From the NCBI GenBank assembly GCA_016296415.1, contig JAEDJH010000021.1, positions 1-21,825 of the forward strand: DNA of 21,825 bases. Direction: 5' to 3'. The stretch is from Clostridia bacterium (GTDB lineage: Bacteria; Bacillota; Clostridia; Christensenellales; CAG-138). Shown in pieces: positions 15,007 through 21,825 of the stretch. The position numbers and the translations under genes are program-made. Every line of letters begins with the position of its first letter. Position 1 is the first letter of the stretch. The notes beneath the pieces were generated by a model. The model saw nothing but the letters and a program-made list of their open reading frames with translations, was not told where the DNA came from and made no database searches.

Positions 15007-16122
15007 TTACCAGATATTGAACAAAATATCGAGATAATCCGCCAGTTCGTATTTCGGCGCATCCTCCGCAGCGGTAAGCTCAGCCCTGCAGATCAGCATC
15101 GTACCGTCGTAAAGCTCCACATATCCGAGAACATCGCCCGTATATATCGGCGCCGATACGCCCGTATCGAGCAGCACCCGTGTTTCGTACCTGCTGTCTT
15201 GATAGGAACACACCGGTAATATTATATCCTCATTTACCGTCAATGCCAACAGTTTTTTACCGCTTCCGCTGACCCGCACTCTCGCAAGCACGTCCCCCCG
15301 GCTTACAAACGTCTGCATTTGGTAATTTTCGTGCGCATGATTCAGTAGGTTCGCCGAATCGACAAATATGTTTCCCGAGTTCAGCACCACGCCGACGGTT
15401 TCCATGCCGCCCTTGTCCGCCGAAAACACAAGGCATTTGCCCGCCGCCTTCGTATAGCCCGTCTTTATGCCCGTCGCACCCTCATACTGCCAAAGCAGCT
15501 TGTTCTTGTTTTTAAGGTATCTTACGGAGTTTCCCGTCTCCGTACTGTAATACACCGTTGAAACAATTTTCCTGAAAGTTTCGTTGTTCATCGCCTCCCT
15601 TGCGATGAGCGCAAGCTCATAGGCGGTTGTATAGTGCTCATCGTCGTGCAGACCGTTCGGAGTGACAAAGTGTGTGTTTACAAGCCCCAATCCCCTTGCA
15701 CGCTCGTTCATCATATTTGCAAAGCCCTCCACGCTTTTACCCACGTGAACGGCGATTGCAACCGCCGCATCGTTGCCCGAGGAAAGCATCAGACCATACA
15801 GCAGATCCTTTATGGATACCTTTTCCCCAAGCGCAAGATACATGCTCGACCCCTCCGTGCCGTACGCCTCGGACGGTACCGTAACTATCTCGTCAAGCGA
15901 TGAATTTTCAATCGCAACGAGTGCGGTCATTATCTTTGTCGTGCTTGCCATAGGCAGTCTTTCATGGGCGTTTTTGCCCCAAAGTACCTTGCCGCTCGTC
16001 TGCTCGATTACGACCGCTCCTCTCGAGCTTATGTCCGGCGCACCGTCCGCGTATGCAAAGCCCGGTGCAGCAAGCAGTGCCGCCGCCAGCAATACCGACG
16101 CAATCCTCTTGAAAAAGCCCAT
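15007..16122 (-). CDS. dacF: D-alanyl-D-alanine carboxypeptidase, DacF-type (peptidase S11)
   Basis: A 371-residue penicillin-binding protein of low mass that trims the terminal D-Ala from peptidoglycan stem peptides. A signal peptide (about 1-26, ending AYA) precedes the S11 domain with its three motifs: STTK (Ser 60, Lys 63), SGN (115-117) and KTG (220-222). A C-terminal beta-rich domain (about 265-371) follows. The ATG at 16122 lies one base after the gerW stop, with AAGGAA nine bases upstream; an ATG at 16146 would overlap gerW and spoil the signal peptide. The neighbours gerW and DUF2953 match the Firmicutes cluster in which DacB/DacF acts in spore cortex formation. The usual spmA and spmB genes are not between dacF and rluB. 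DacF versus DacB is not settled. Confidence 0.92.
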   Translation of the reverse strand: MGFFKRIASVLLAAALLAAPGFAYADGAPDISSRGAVVIEQTSGKVLWGKNAHERLPMASTTKIMTALVAIENSSLDEIVTVPSEAYGTEGSSMYLALGEKVSIKDLLYGLMLSSGNDAAVAIAVHVGKSVEGFANMMNERARGLGLVNTHFVTPNGLHDDEHYTTAYELALIAREAMNNETFRKIVSTVYYSTETGNSVRYLKNKNKLLWQYEGATGIKTGYTKAAGKCLVFSADKGGMETVGVVLNSGNIFVDSANLLNHAHENYQMQTFVSRGDVLARVRVSGSGKKLLALTVNEDIILPVCSYQDSRYETRVLLDTGVSAPIYTGDVLGYVELYDGTMLICRAELTAAEDAPKYELADYLDILFNIW

Positions 16123-16123
16123 G

Positions 16124-16561
16124 TTACGAATTTCCTTCTTGTGCATTTTCCCGCCTGCCGGCGCAAAGCTCGGTAAGGGTGTTTTTTATTCCCGTTATAA
16201 CCTCGGGTATCAAATCCACCACCCTGTCAAGCACGTTGCCGCACTCCACCGGCATAACCCTTACGCCGGACGGGGTAACCGACACGAACGCCTTCGGTGT
16301 AAGGCTCATTCCTGCAACTGCCGTCCCGATAAACGGATACTTTTCCGTTTTGTCGAGCTCTTCGCCCGAGCGTTTCACCGAGGTTTGGGCGCCGCCCTTA
16401 TACTCGCCGCCGCCGGCCATAAAGCCGAGCGACACCTTTGAAACCGGCAGTATCATCGTACCGTCTGCGGTTATTACGGGGGTTCCGACGATGGTGTTTA
16501 CATCCACCATGTCCTTAATCTGCTCCATTGAGGTTTGCATAATGTTTTCTATCGGGTGCAT
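16124..16561 (-). CDS. gerW: GerW (YtfJ) family sporulation protein
   Basis: A 145-residue protein of the YtfJ/GerW family, found across spore formers; in Bacillus it is forespore-made and needed for normal germination. The family blocks are present from the first residues: HPIENIMQTSMEQIKDMVD (2-20), VNTIVGTPV, TMILPVSKVSLGFMAGGGEY and, further on, GMSLTPKAFVSV. The start at 16561 keeps the family N-terminus and has AGGAGA upstream, although it overlaps the DUF2953 gene by 47 bases in another frame. Downstream, dacF starts one base after the stop. Presence of this gene is the best single sign of sporulation in the window. Confidence 0.94.
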   Translation of the reverse strand: MHPIENIMQTSMEQIKDMVDVNTIVGTPVITADGTMILPVSKVSLGFMAGGGEYKGGAQTSVKRSGEELDKTEKYPFIGTAVAGMSLTPKAFVSVTPSGVRVMPVECGNVLDRVVDLIPEVITGIKNTLTELCAGRRENAQEGNS

Positions 16562-17141
16562 TTTCTTTCTCTCCTGTCTTTTCTTTTTTTCTAAAGAATG
16601 CAGTAATAATTTGGTATGGAAACACCTCTAATATTCCTTCCAAATTTAGCCTGAACGCATTTTTGCGAAACTCCGGCTCAATGCTCGCCTTCATAACGCA
16701 GCCCTTGCTCCGCCGCCGCATTGCAAGCATCCTGAAAAGCGCATGCACCGCTATATCCGCCGCACCCGTAAGCATCACGGTGTTATACGCATCGTTTTCA
16801 AGGCCGAAGCTGCCGCTGACCTCTATCCGTCTCAAATGCAGTTTATCAAGATGCACAGAAACCTTTTTGAAAACCGTACGCTTCTTTTTCTTTTTTGTTT
16901 CTCTCGGAAAAAGCTGTTTGCGCTCTCCCTTTTTATTTTCCTGCGTTATCCTCAGTCCCTCCGCCGCAGACAACCGTATTTTTCCCGTTACCGTCGTGCC
17001 GACAAGCCCGAGCAGATATGAAACCGTTATTGCGATATTTACACAAAGACCACGTATTTTAACGTCTATCCCGATCCGTATCGGCACCATCGCCGCCGCA
17101 GATATAAAAACGACAACCGCCGCAATAATAACCGCAACCAT
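16515..17141 (-). CDS. DUF2953 (YtfI-like) membrane protein
   Basis: A 208-residue protein with an N-terminal helix (about 2-20), then a beta-rich stretch, then a lysine-rich linker (about 74-92, including KKKKKR), and a second conserved half with GAADIAVHALFRML and the region around EPEFRKNAF. This is the layout of the DUF2953/YtfI family, which sits upstream of gerW/ytfJ in many Firmicutes and has no firmly known function. The ATG at 17141 has AAGGAG seven bases upstream. Its last 47 bases overlap gerW, so the two are likely co-translated. It is the first gene of the cluster; the scpA-scpB pair often found upstream is replaced by a methionine gamma-lyase. Confidence 0.85.
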   Translation of the reverse strand: MVAVIIAAVVVFISAAAMVPIRIGIDVKIRGLCVNIAITVSYLLGLVGTTVTGKIRLSAAEGLRITQENKKGERKQLFPRETKKKKKRTVFKKVSVHLDKLHLRRIEVSGSFGLENDAYNTVMLTGAADIAVHALFRMLAMRRRSKGCVMKASIEPEFRKNAFRLNLEGILEVFPYQIITAFFRKKEKTGEKENAPDRKHYANLNGAD

Positions 17142-17212
17142 AACTTGCTCCTTAGTAATTTTTGTTATTATTGTCGGTCTTTCCCGGGAATATTACTCGG
17201 TTTTGCAATTGT

Positions 17213-17246
17213 GGCACAAAAAACGGCGCAGCTTTATGCTGCGCCG
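17213..17246 (-). terminator. Terminator of methionine gamma-lyase
   Basis: A perfect 9-bp GC-rich stem (arms 17238-17246 and 17224-17232, five-base loop) is followed on the minus strand by TTTTTTGTG. It begins 27 bases after the stop codon and separates this gene from the sporulation cluster. Confidence 0.9.
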
Positions 17247-17273
17247 CCGATCCATGTAAGCTCCGAACAGCTG

Positions 17274-18476
17274 TTATTTGATCAGTTCAAGCCCCTTTTC
17301 GAGGTCCGCAATTATATCCTTTGCATCCTCAAGACCTACGCTGATGCGGATAAGGGAATCGGATATTCCCGCCTCCGCAAGCGCTTCGGGGGTATAGGTG
17401 CTGTGAGTCATGGAGGCCGGATGCTCGATGAGAGTTTCGGCATCGCCGAGGCTGACCGCAAGGGCGCAAAGCGAAAGCGAATTGATGAAACGCTCGCTAT
17501 CCTCTTTGGAGGCGTTCAGCTCGAAGGCAATGATGCCGCCGAAGCCGTTTTCCATCTGCTTTTTGGCGATGTCATGCTGGGGGTGCGATTCGAGTCCCGG
17601 ATAGGATACAAACTTTACCTTCGGGTTGGATTCAAGATACCTCGCAACCTCCATTGCATTTTCGCAATGCTTTTTAACCCTGATATCGAGCGTTTTCATG
17701 CCCCTGTTGATAAGGAACGCCTCGAACGGACCGATAACTGCGCCCGTCATGTCCTTAAGACCGAACATATTGCAGCGGCCTATGAACTCGGCAGAGCCTG
17801 CCGCCATGCCTGCGATAACGTCGCCATGGCCGTTGAGGTACTTCGTTGCCGAATGCACAACGACGTCCGCACCGTGCTCGAGAGGACGGGAAAGGTAAGG
17901 CGTACAGAAGGTATTGTCAACGATGACCTTGATGTCGGAATTATACTCGTGTGCGGTCTTTGAAATAAGCTCAATGTCTATTACCTTGAGGTTGGGATTG
18001 GTCATGCTCTCGAAATAGACGACCTTGGTATTGGGGCGAAGCGCAGCCTTTACAGCCTCCACGTTCCTGAAGTCAACCAGCGTTACTTCGATCCCGTACT
18101 GGGTAAGTCCGTGCGTGAAATAGGCGAAGGTGCAGCCGTAAAGCGAATCGTCGGCAAGCATGTGATCTCCGCTCTTAAGTGCGCTCCATATCACCGTGGT
18201 GATCGCTCCCATGCCGGAGCCCATTACCATGCCCGCTTCAGCGCCTTCGAGCGCAGCAAGCTTTGCACCGACCTGGTTACTGTTAGGGTTGCCCAAACGG
18301 GTATATATGTATCCGCTTTCCTCGCCCTTGAAGCGGTTCGCACCCTGCCGGGTGTTGTCAAACACGAAGGTCGAGGTCTGGAAAATAGGCGTTGCCAGCG
18401 GATTGATTCCGGGTACGGTTACGCCTGCTGCATGAATTTGCTTTGTTGCAAAGCCTGCATCCTTGCTAAGTGACAT
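17274..18476 (-). CDS. megL: Methionine gamma-lyase
   Basis: A 400-residue cytosolic PLP enzyme of the Cys/Met metabolism family, which splits methionine into methanethiol, ammonia and 2-oxobutyrate. The PLP lysine is Lys 212 in HSATKYLNGHGD; YTRLGNP (58-64) holds the phosphate-binding Tyr and Arg. The residue that best marks methionine gamma-lyase, the active-site Cys of Pseudomonas MGL (Cys 116), is here Cys 115 in LYGCTFAYF. Length is normal. The ATG at 18476 has GGAGGG upstream. It has its own promoter and terminator and so is a single-gene unit. Cystathionine gamma-lyase and O-acetylhomoserine sulfhydrylase share the fold, but the Cys argues against them. Confidence 0.9.
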   Translation of the reverse strand: MSLSKDAGFATKQIHAAGVTVPGINPLATPIFQTSTFVFDNTRQGANRFKGEESGYIYTRLGNPNSNQVGAKLAALEGAEAGMVMGSGMGAITTVIWSALKSGDHMLADDSLYGCTFAYFTHGLTQYGIEVTLVDFRNVEAVKAALRPNTKVVYFESMTNPNLKVIDIELISKTAHEYNSDIKVIVDNTFCTPYLSRPLEHGADVVVHSATKYLNGHGDVIAGMAAGSAEFIGRCNMFGLKDMTGAVIGPFEAFLINRGMKTLDIRVKKHCENAMEVARYLESNPKVKFVSYPGLESHPQHDIAKKQMENGFGGIIAFELNASKEDSERFINSLSLCALAVSLGDAETLIEHPASMTHSTYTPEALAEAGISDSLIRISVGLEDAKDIIADLEKGLELIK

Positions 18477-18531
18477 TTTTTATTCCCTCCAAAAGTATAT
18501 ATCGGTACAATTTCCGACTATTGTTATTGCT

Positions 18532-18560
18532 ATCGTATCACCATCTCACGGTGCAGTCAA
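18532..18560 (-). promoter_or_regulatory. Promoter for megL
   Basis: On the minus strand TTGACT (18560-18555) and TACGAT (18537-18532) are 17 bases apart. It begins five bases after the FBPase stop codon. Since no terminator is visible between the genes, megL may also receive read-through from the FBPase gene. Confidence 0.65.
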
Positions 18561-18565
18561 GACGG

Positions 18566-20533
18566 CTATTTCGCCTCTTTGATGATTCCCCGTCTGTAAG
18601 CCTCCAAGAGCCCTTTGAGGTCCGCTATCCTTTCCTTCAGCTCGCGGCCCGTGTCCGTATCGCCGACAAGAAGTCTGTTCGGAAGCACCTTCACATGGAC
18701 GTCCTGCGACTGAATATCGCTGTCGATAAAATGCAGTTCGCCGTTGTAGGGCTGGTGTTCCACTATCCTTATACGCTGTGAATTGAAGAACATCGTATAG
18801 CCCGCTATGCCCGTCTGCGACTGGTACGCCTTGCAGAAGCCGCCGTCGATAACGACCCTTCGTCCGTTCGCCTTCTGGGGACCCTCGCCCTCCTTCGCCT
18901 TCACGGGTATATGTCCGTTCACTATCGTGGAATACGATTCATGCAGACCGAAGTGGTCAAGCACCTTCAGCGCAAATTCCTCATCGTCGCAATATTTGTA
19001 GAACGCATTCTTCGGTTCCTTGTGCGTTGCCTTATCCGCAACAAGCGCACGTTCGAACGTGGTTATCTGTTTTCTGCCGAAAATCGGGGAGTTTCTTCCG
19101 CTCCACAGGAACCACATGAAATCTCTGCCGATCTCCTTCTCCTCGGTGCCCTCCTTGGCGTAGAAAGCCTTTCTTGCAAGCTGCTCTGCAAAATCGAGGT
19201 ACTGCCTGCCCGAAAGCTTCTGTCCGTCGCAGTCGAACTCCATAAAGCTGCCGTCGTCATTGCAGGGGATACAGCCGTGGAACATGAGATTGCCGTTGTA
19301 GCAGTTATATATACTACCCACCGAATACAGGAAGCGGATATGATCCTGCAGCTTGTTGCTGTTGATAAACGCATCGGTAAGCTGGTCGATAAGCTGCTGC
19401 TCCGGCTCGGTAAGACGGTTGGGGTCAGCGGGATCTATGGTCGGGAACACTCCATCCCTGAGCATATGCTTTTCACCGTTTATGTTTATGCTCATGTCTG
19501 AATAGTCTATCCTCGAGAGCATATCCCTGTCCTTCATATCGTACTCGGGGCGCCTTTGTATAAGCTGTCCCTCAAGCTTAAACATTATGACGCAGATAGC
19601 CTTGTGCATTCTCGCATACAGGCTCATATCCTTGGGCATATAGCGTTCATGCGGCAAATTTCTCGGCGTGAAAACGGAGCAGTCGTTGTCGGCGTACTGC
19701 TCGTTGGCAAAGAGCGCAAGCGGCAGAATGTTTATGCCGTATGCGTTTTCAAGCATATCAAGGTTGTCGTACTGGACGCAGTTTTTGATGGCGGTGGCAA
19801 CGCAGAGCTTGCTTCCCGAGGCGGCGCCCATCCACATCACATCGTGGTTACCCCACTGTATATCTATGCTGTGATGCGTGCGCAGCGTTTCGAGGATAAC
19901 GTCTGCATGCGGCCCTCTGTCGAAAATATCGCCCACGATATGCAGATGATCGACCGCCATTCTCTTTATCAATGCGGTCAATGCGATTATGAACGCCTCC
20001 GCCCTGTCAAGGTCGATTATGCTCGAGATTATCTTTTCGTAATATCTTTCCTTGTCACGCTCGACGTAATGGGTATGCATAAGCTCGTCGATTACATACG
20101 CAAAGTCCTTCGGGAGCGCCTTTCTGACCTTTGAACGGGAATATTTGGACGTTACGGCACGGCACACGGCTATAAGGCGGTGCAGCGTTACATTGTACCA
20201 ATCCGCCATGTTCTCTCCGGCGGCACGGATCTGGTCAATCTTTTGCTCGGGATAGTATATGAGTGCGGCGAGCGCTCTGCGCTCCGACTCCCCGAGCTGA
20301 TTTCCGAAAACAAGCTCGATTTTATCCCTTATTGCTCCGGATGCGTTGTTTATGATATGCAGAAACGCTTCATGCTCGCCGTGAATGTCGCTCATAAAGT
20401 GTTCCGTGGATTTGGGCAGATTGCATATAGCCTGAAGGTTGATAATTTCAGAGCTTACCGCCTGTATCGTCGGATACTCCCTCGCCATCAAGGACAGATA
20501 GCGAACGCTTTGCCTGTTTACGTCTTGTTCCAT
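18566..20533 (-). CDS. fbp: Class III fructose-1,6-bisphosphatase
   Basis: A 655-residue cytosolic enzyme that hydrolyses fructose-1,6-bisphosphate to fructose-6-phosphate in gluconeogenesis. It is the Firmicutes-specific class III type, built on a metallophosphatase core and unrelated to classes I and II; its length is typical. Metal-binding motifs are SDIHGEHEAF (48-57), GDIFDRGPHAD (201-211) and GNHD (228-231), with the later histidine block NGHIPVKAKEGE. The ATG at 20533 has AGGAG six to seven bases upstream; an ATG at 20566 lies next to the -10 box and cannot be used from that promoter. Single gene with its own promoter; no terminator is seen before megL. Confidence 0.95.
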   Translation of the reverse strand: MEQDVNRQSVRYLSLMAREYPTIQAVSSEIINLQAICNLPKSTEHFMSDIHGEHEAFLHIINNASGAIRDKIELVFGNQLGESERRALAALIYYPEQKIDQIRAAGENMADWYNVTLHRLIAVCRAVTSKYSRSKVRKALPKDFAYVIDELMHTHYVERDKERYYEKIISSIIDLDRAEAFIIALTALIKRMAVDHLHIVGDIFDRGPHADVILETLRTHHSIDIQWGNHDVMWMGAASGSKLCVATAIKNCVQYDNLDMLENAYGINILPLALFANEQYADNDCSVFTPRNLPHERYMPKDMSLYARMHKAICVIMFKLEGQLIQRRPEYDMKDRDMLSRIDYSDMSININGEKHMLRDGVFPTIDPADPNRLTEPEQQLIDQLTDAFINSNKLQDHIRFLYSVGSIYNCYNGNLMFHGCIPCNDDGSFMEFDCDGQKLSGRQYLDFAEQLARKAFYAKEGTEEKEIGRDFMWFLWSGRNSPIFGRKQITTFERALVADKATHKEPKNAFYKYCDDEEFALKVLDHFGLHESYSTIVNGHIPVKAKEGEGPQKANGRRVVIDGGFCKAYQSQTGIAGYTMFFNSQRIRIVEHQPYNGELHFIDSDIQSQDVHVKVLPNRLLVGDTDTGRELKERIADLKGLLEAYRRGIIKEAK

Positions 20534-20566
20534 AGTGCGCTCCTTTTGCATTATTTGGTTATCCAC

Positions 20567-20572
20567 ATTATA
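20567..20572 (-). promoter_or_regulatory. -10 box for the FBPase gene
   Basis: A perfect TATAAT on the minus strand, about 34 bases before the chosen ATG. The matching -35 is poor (GTGCAA at 17 bases), so an activator or another contact may be needed. Confidence 0.5.
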
Positions 20573-20631
20573 CTATGCGGCGAAAATTTTTGCACCCCTT
20601 TTTCAACATAATTAAACAATACATTTTCATA

Positions 20632-20671
20632 ACCCGAAAATAAAACGGCGCACGCATATCCGCATCCGCCG
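20632..20671 (-). terminator. Terminator of the glutamate synthase subunit gene
   Basis: On the minus strand a 10-position stem with one mismatch (arms 20671-20662 and 20655-20646, six-base loop) is followed by TTTTATTTT. It begins 18 bases after the stop codon. Confidence 0.8.
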
Positions 20672-20689
20672 CTTTGCCGTTAAATTCCG

Positions 20690-21825
20690 TTATTTTCCCT
20701 TGATATATTCGTCTATTGCCGCAGCGGCGTTTTTTCCCGCACCCATCGCAAGTATCACCGTTGCTGCGCCCGTAACGGCATCGCCGCCGGCATATACGCC
20801 CTCTCTCGACGTGCGGCCCGTGGCGTCATCTGCATCTATTCCGCCGTTTTGTCTGATAACAAGACCCTTTGTCGTGGATTTTATCAGCGGATTCGGCGAA
20901 GTGCCTATCGCCATTATAACGCAGCTTGCGTCAATGCTGAAATTACCGCCCTCCATCGGCTCAGGTCTTGCCCTGCCGGAGGCATCGGGCTCTGAGAGCC
21001 TCATGCGCTGCAATTCCACACTCTTTACCCAACCGGACTCGTCCCCCTCTATTTTAACGGGACTCGTCAGCATCATAAACTCTATTCCCTCCTCCATGGC
21101 ATGTTCTACCTCCTCATGCCTTGCCGGAAGCTCCTTTTCCGTCCTGCGATAGACGATATTGACATCGGCGCCGAGACGCTTTGCACACCTTGCCGCATCC
21201 ATCGCAACGTTGCCTCCGCCCACGACTACGACACGCTTTCCGCAGTATATGGGGGTGGTGCTGCCTTCGGTATACGCCTTCATAAGATTTATTCGGGTCA
21301 AAAACTCGTTTGCGGAATATACACCGTTGAGATTTTCTCCGGGGATGCCCATGAACTTCGGCAAACCTGCGCCCGTGCCGATAAAAACCGCCTCAAAGCC
21401 GTATTCGTCAAAAAGCTCATCCACGGACACGGTTTTTCCAACCACCACGTTCGTTTCTATTACCGCACCCATGCGCTTTAGCTTATCGACCTCACGCCCG
21501 ACAATATCCTTGGGAAGCCTGAATTCGGGTATGCCGTACACGAGTACGCCGCCGGCAAGGTGGAGCGCCTCGAACACGGTCACGTTGTAACCCCGTTTCA
21601 GCAGCTCTCCTGCGCACGAAAGTCCGGCCGGACCCGATCCTATCACGGCAGCCTTATGTCCGTTTTTCTCCGCAATTCCAACGACTTTGCCCGAGCTATG
21701 AGCCGCATGGTAATCCGCTGCGAAGCGTTCAAGCCGCCCGATAGCGACCGGCTCACCCTTTATTCCCCGTACGCATTTCATTTCGCATTGCGTTTCCTGC
21801 GGACAGACCCTTCCGCATACGGCGG
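20690..21825 (-). CDS. gltA: NADPH glutamate synthase small subunit (GltA/GltD-like), partial
   Basis: The 5' end lies beyond the right window edge; about 378 residues are visible. The reading frame is open to the edge and the first visible residues carry the Fe-S ligand pattern CGRVCPQETQCEMKC, followed by VRGIKGEPVAIGRLERF. Two dinucleotide-binding folds follow: GSGPAGLSCAGELLKRG for FAD and VVVGGGNVAMDAARCAKRLG for NADPH. Near the end, GVYAGGDAVTGAATVILAMGAG is the FAD-contact block. The small subunit passes electrons from NADPH through FAD and Fe-S clusters to the glutamate-forming large subunit. In anaerobes the same protein can pair with a ferredoxin-NAD subunit (NfnB of NfnAB). The upstream gene, outside the window, would decide between them. 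Confidence 0.92.
   Translation of the reverse strand, partial: AVCGRVCPQETQCEMKCVRGIKGEPVAIGRLERFAADYHAAHSSGKVVGIAEKNGHKAAVIGSGPAGLSCAGELLKRGYNVTVFEALHLAGGVLVYGIPEFRLPKDIVGREVDKLKRMGAVIETNVVVGKTVSVDELFDEYGFEAVFIGTGAGLPKFMGIPGENLNGVYSANEFLTRINLMKAYTEGSTTPIYCGKRVVVVGGGNVAMDAARCAKRLGADVNIVYRRTEKELPARHEEVEHAMEEGIEFMMLTSPVKIEGDESGWVKSVELQRMRLSEPDASGRARPEPMEGGNFSIDASCVIMAIGTSPNPLIKSTTKGLVIRQNGGIDADDATGRTSREGVYAGGDAVTGAATVILAMGAGKNAAAAIDEYIKGK

Noticed and set aside
14152..15219. A 355-codon open frame on the plus strand, opposite rluB and the end of dacF
   Set aside because: It covers the antisense of two clear genes and the AT-rich gap, with no family match and His/Arg/Tyr-rich composition. Codon structure of the real genes explains it.
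17145..17963. A 272-codon open frame on the plus strand, opposite megL
   Set aside because: It crosses the strong megL terminator and is antisense to a clear PLP enzyme; no domain recognised.
18539..18553. CACC/GGTG inverted repeat within the megL promoter spacer
   Set aside because: Only four base pairs around a seven-base loop. Its place in the spacer is suggestive of an operator but the length is within chance.
1..21825. CRISPR arrays, tRNAs, rRNAs, insertion sequences, prophage or defence genes
   Set aside because: Looked for on both strands by eye; no regular repeat-spacer pattern, no transposase or integrase motifs and no RNA gene signature was found.

Overview
The window looks like chromosome from an anaerobic, probably spore-forming member of the Clostridia (Bacillota), of the kind found in gut metagenomes. 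The evidence is a class III (Firmicutes-type) fructose-1,6-bisphosphatase, the sporulation-linked pair YtfI-like (DUF2953) and GerW/YtfJ beside a DacF-type carboxypeptidase, a sodium-pumping oxaloacetate decarboxylase, methionine gamma-lyase, a YabE-like G5/3D protein next to rsmA, and strong AGGAGG-type ribosome sites. No mobile element, CRISPR array, tRNA or rRNA was seen. There is no gap longer than 300 bases without a gene. Both window edges lie in minus-strand transcription units, and the last gene is cut by the right edge.

Layout. (1) 1-1310, minus strand: a small eight-cysteine protein followed by an Mrp/NBP35-type Fe-S carrier ATPase. Each has its own promoter, and a likely terminator sits at the left edge. 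(2) 1396-6321, plus strand, divergent from (1): a four-gene operon of a MoxR AAA+ ATPase, a DUF58 protein and two tandem paralogous membrane proteins. These two look like TgpA-type proteins (membrane bundle, outer loop, last helix, DUF4129-like tail) with the transglutaminase domain missing. This operon is the most unusual part of the window. (3) 6329-7657, minus: a fused ThrE-type threonine/serine exporter, convergent with (2) across a shared two-way terminator. (4) 7690-10634, minus: an operon of a YabE-like cell-wall protein, RsmA (KsgA) and a small lipoprotein. (5) 10661-14116, minus: oxaloacetate decarboxylase in the order gamma, biotin carrier, beta, alpha. (6) 14263-17141, minus: DUF2953, GerW, DacF and RluB, a sporulation/cell-wall cluster known in Firmicutes. 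(7) 17213-18560, minus: methionine gamma-lyase. (8) 18566-20572, minus: class III FBPase. (9) 20632 to the right edge, minus: small subunit of NADPH glutamate synthase, partial.

How the genes fit together. The metabolic genes suit an amino-acid- and organic-acid-fermenting anaerobe: oxaloacetate decarboxylation drives a Na+ gradient, FBPase supports gluconeogenesis, methionine gamma-lyase breaks down methionine, and the GltA-like subunit handles glutamate or ferredoxin/NADPH electrons. The rest is housekeeping (rRNA methylation, rRNA pseudouridylation, Fe-S delivery) or envelope/spore work (YabE-like, DacF, GerW, DUF2953). Several transcription units have clear sigma-A-type promoters and intrinsic terminators, all read by eye. 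All family names come from motif recognition; no database search was run.
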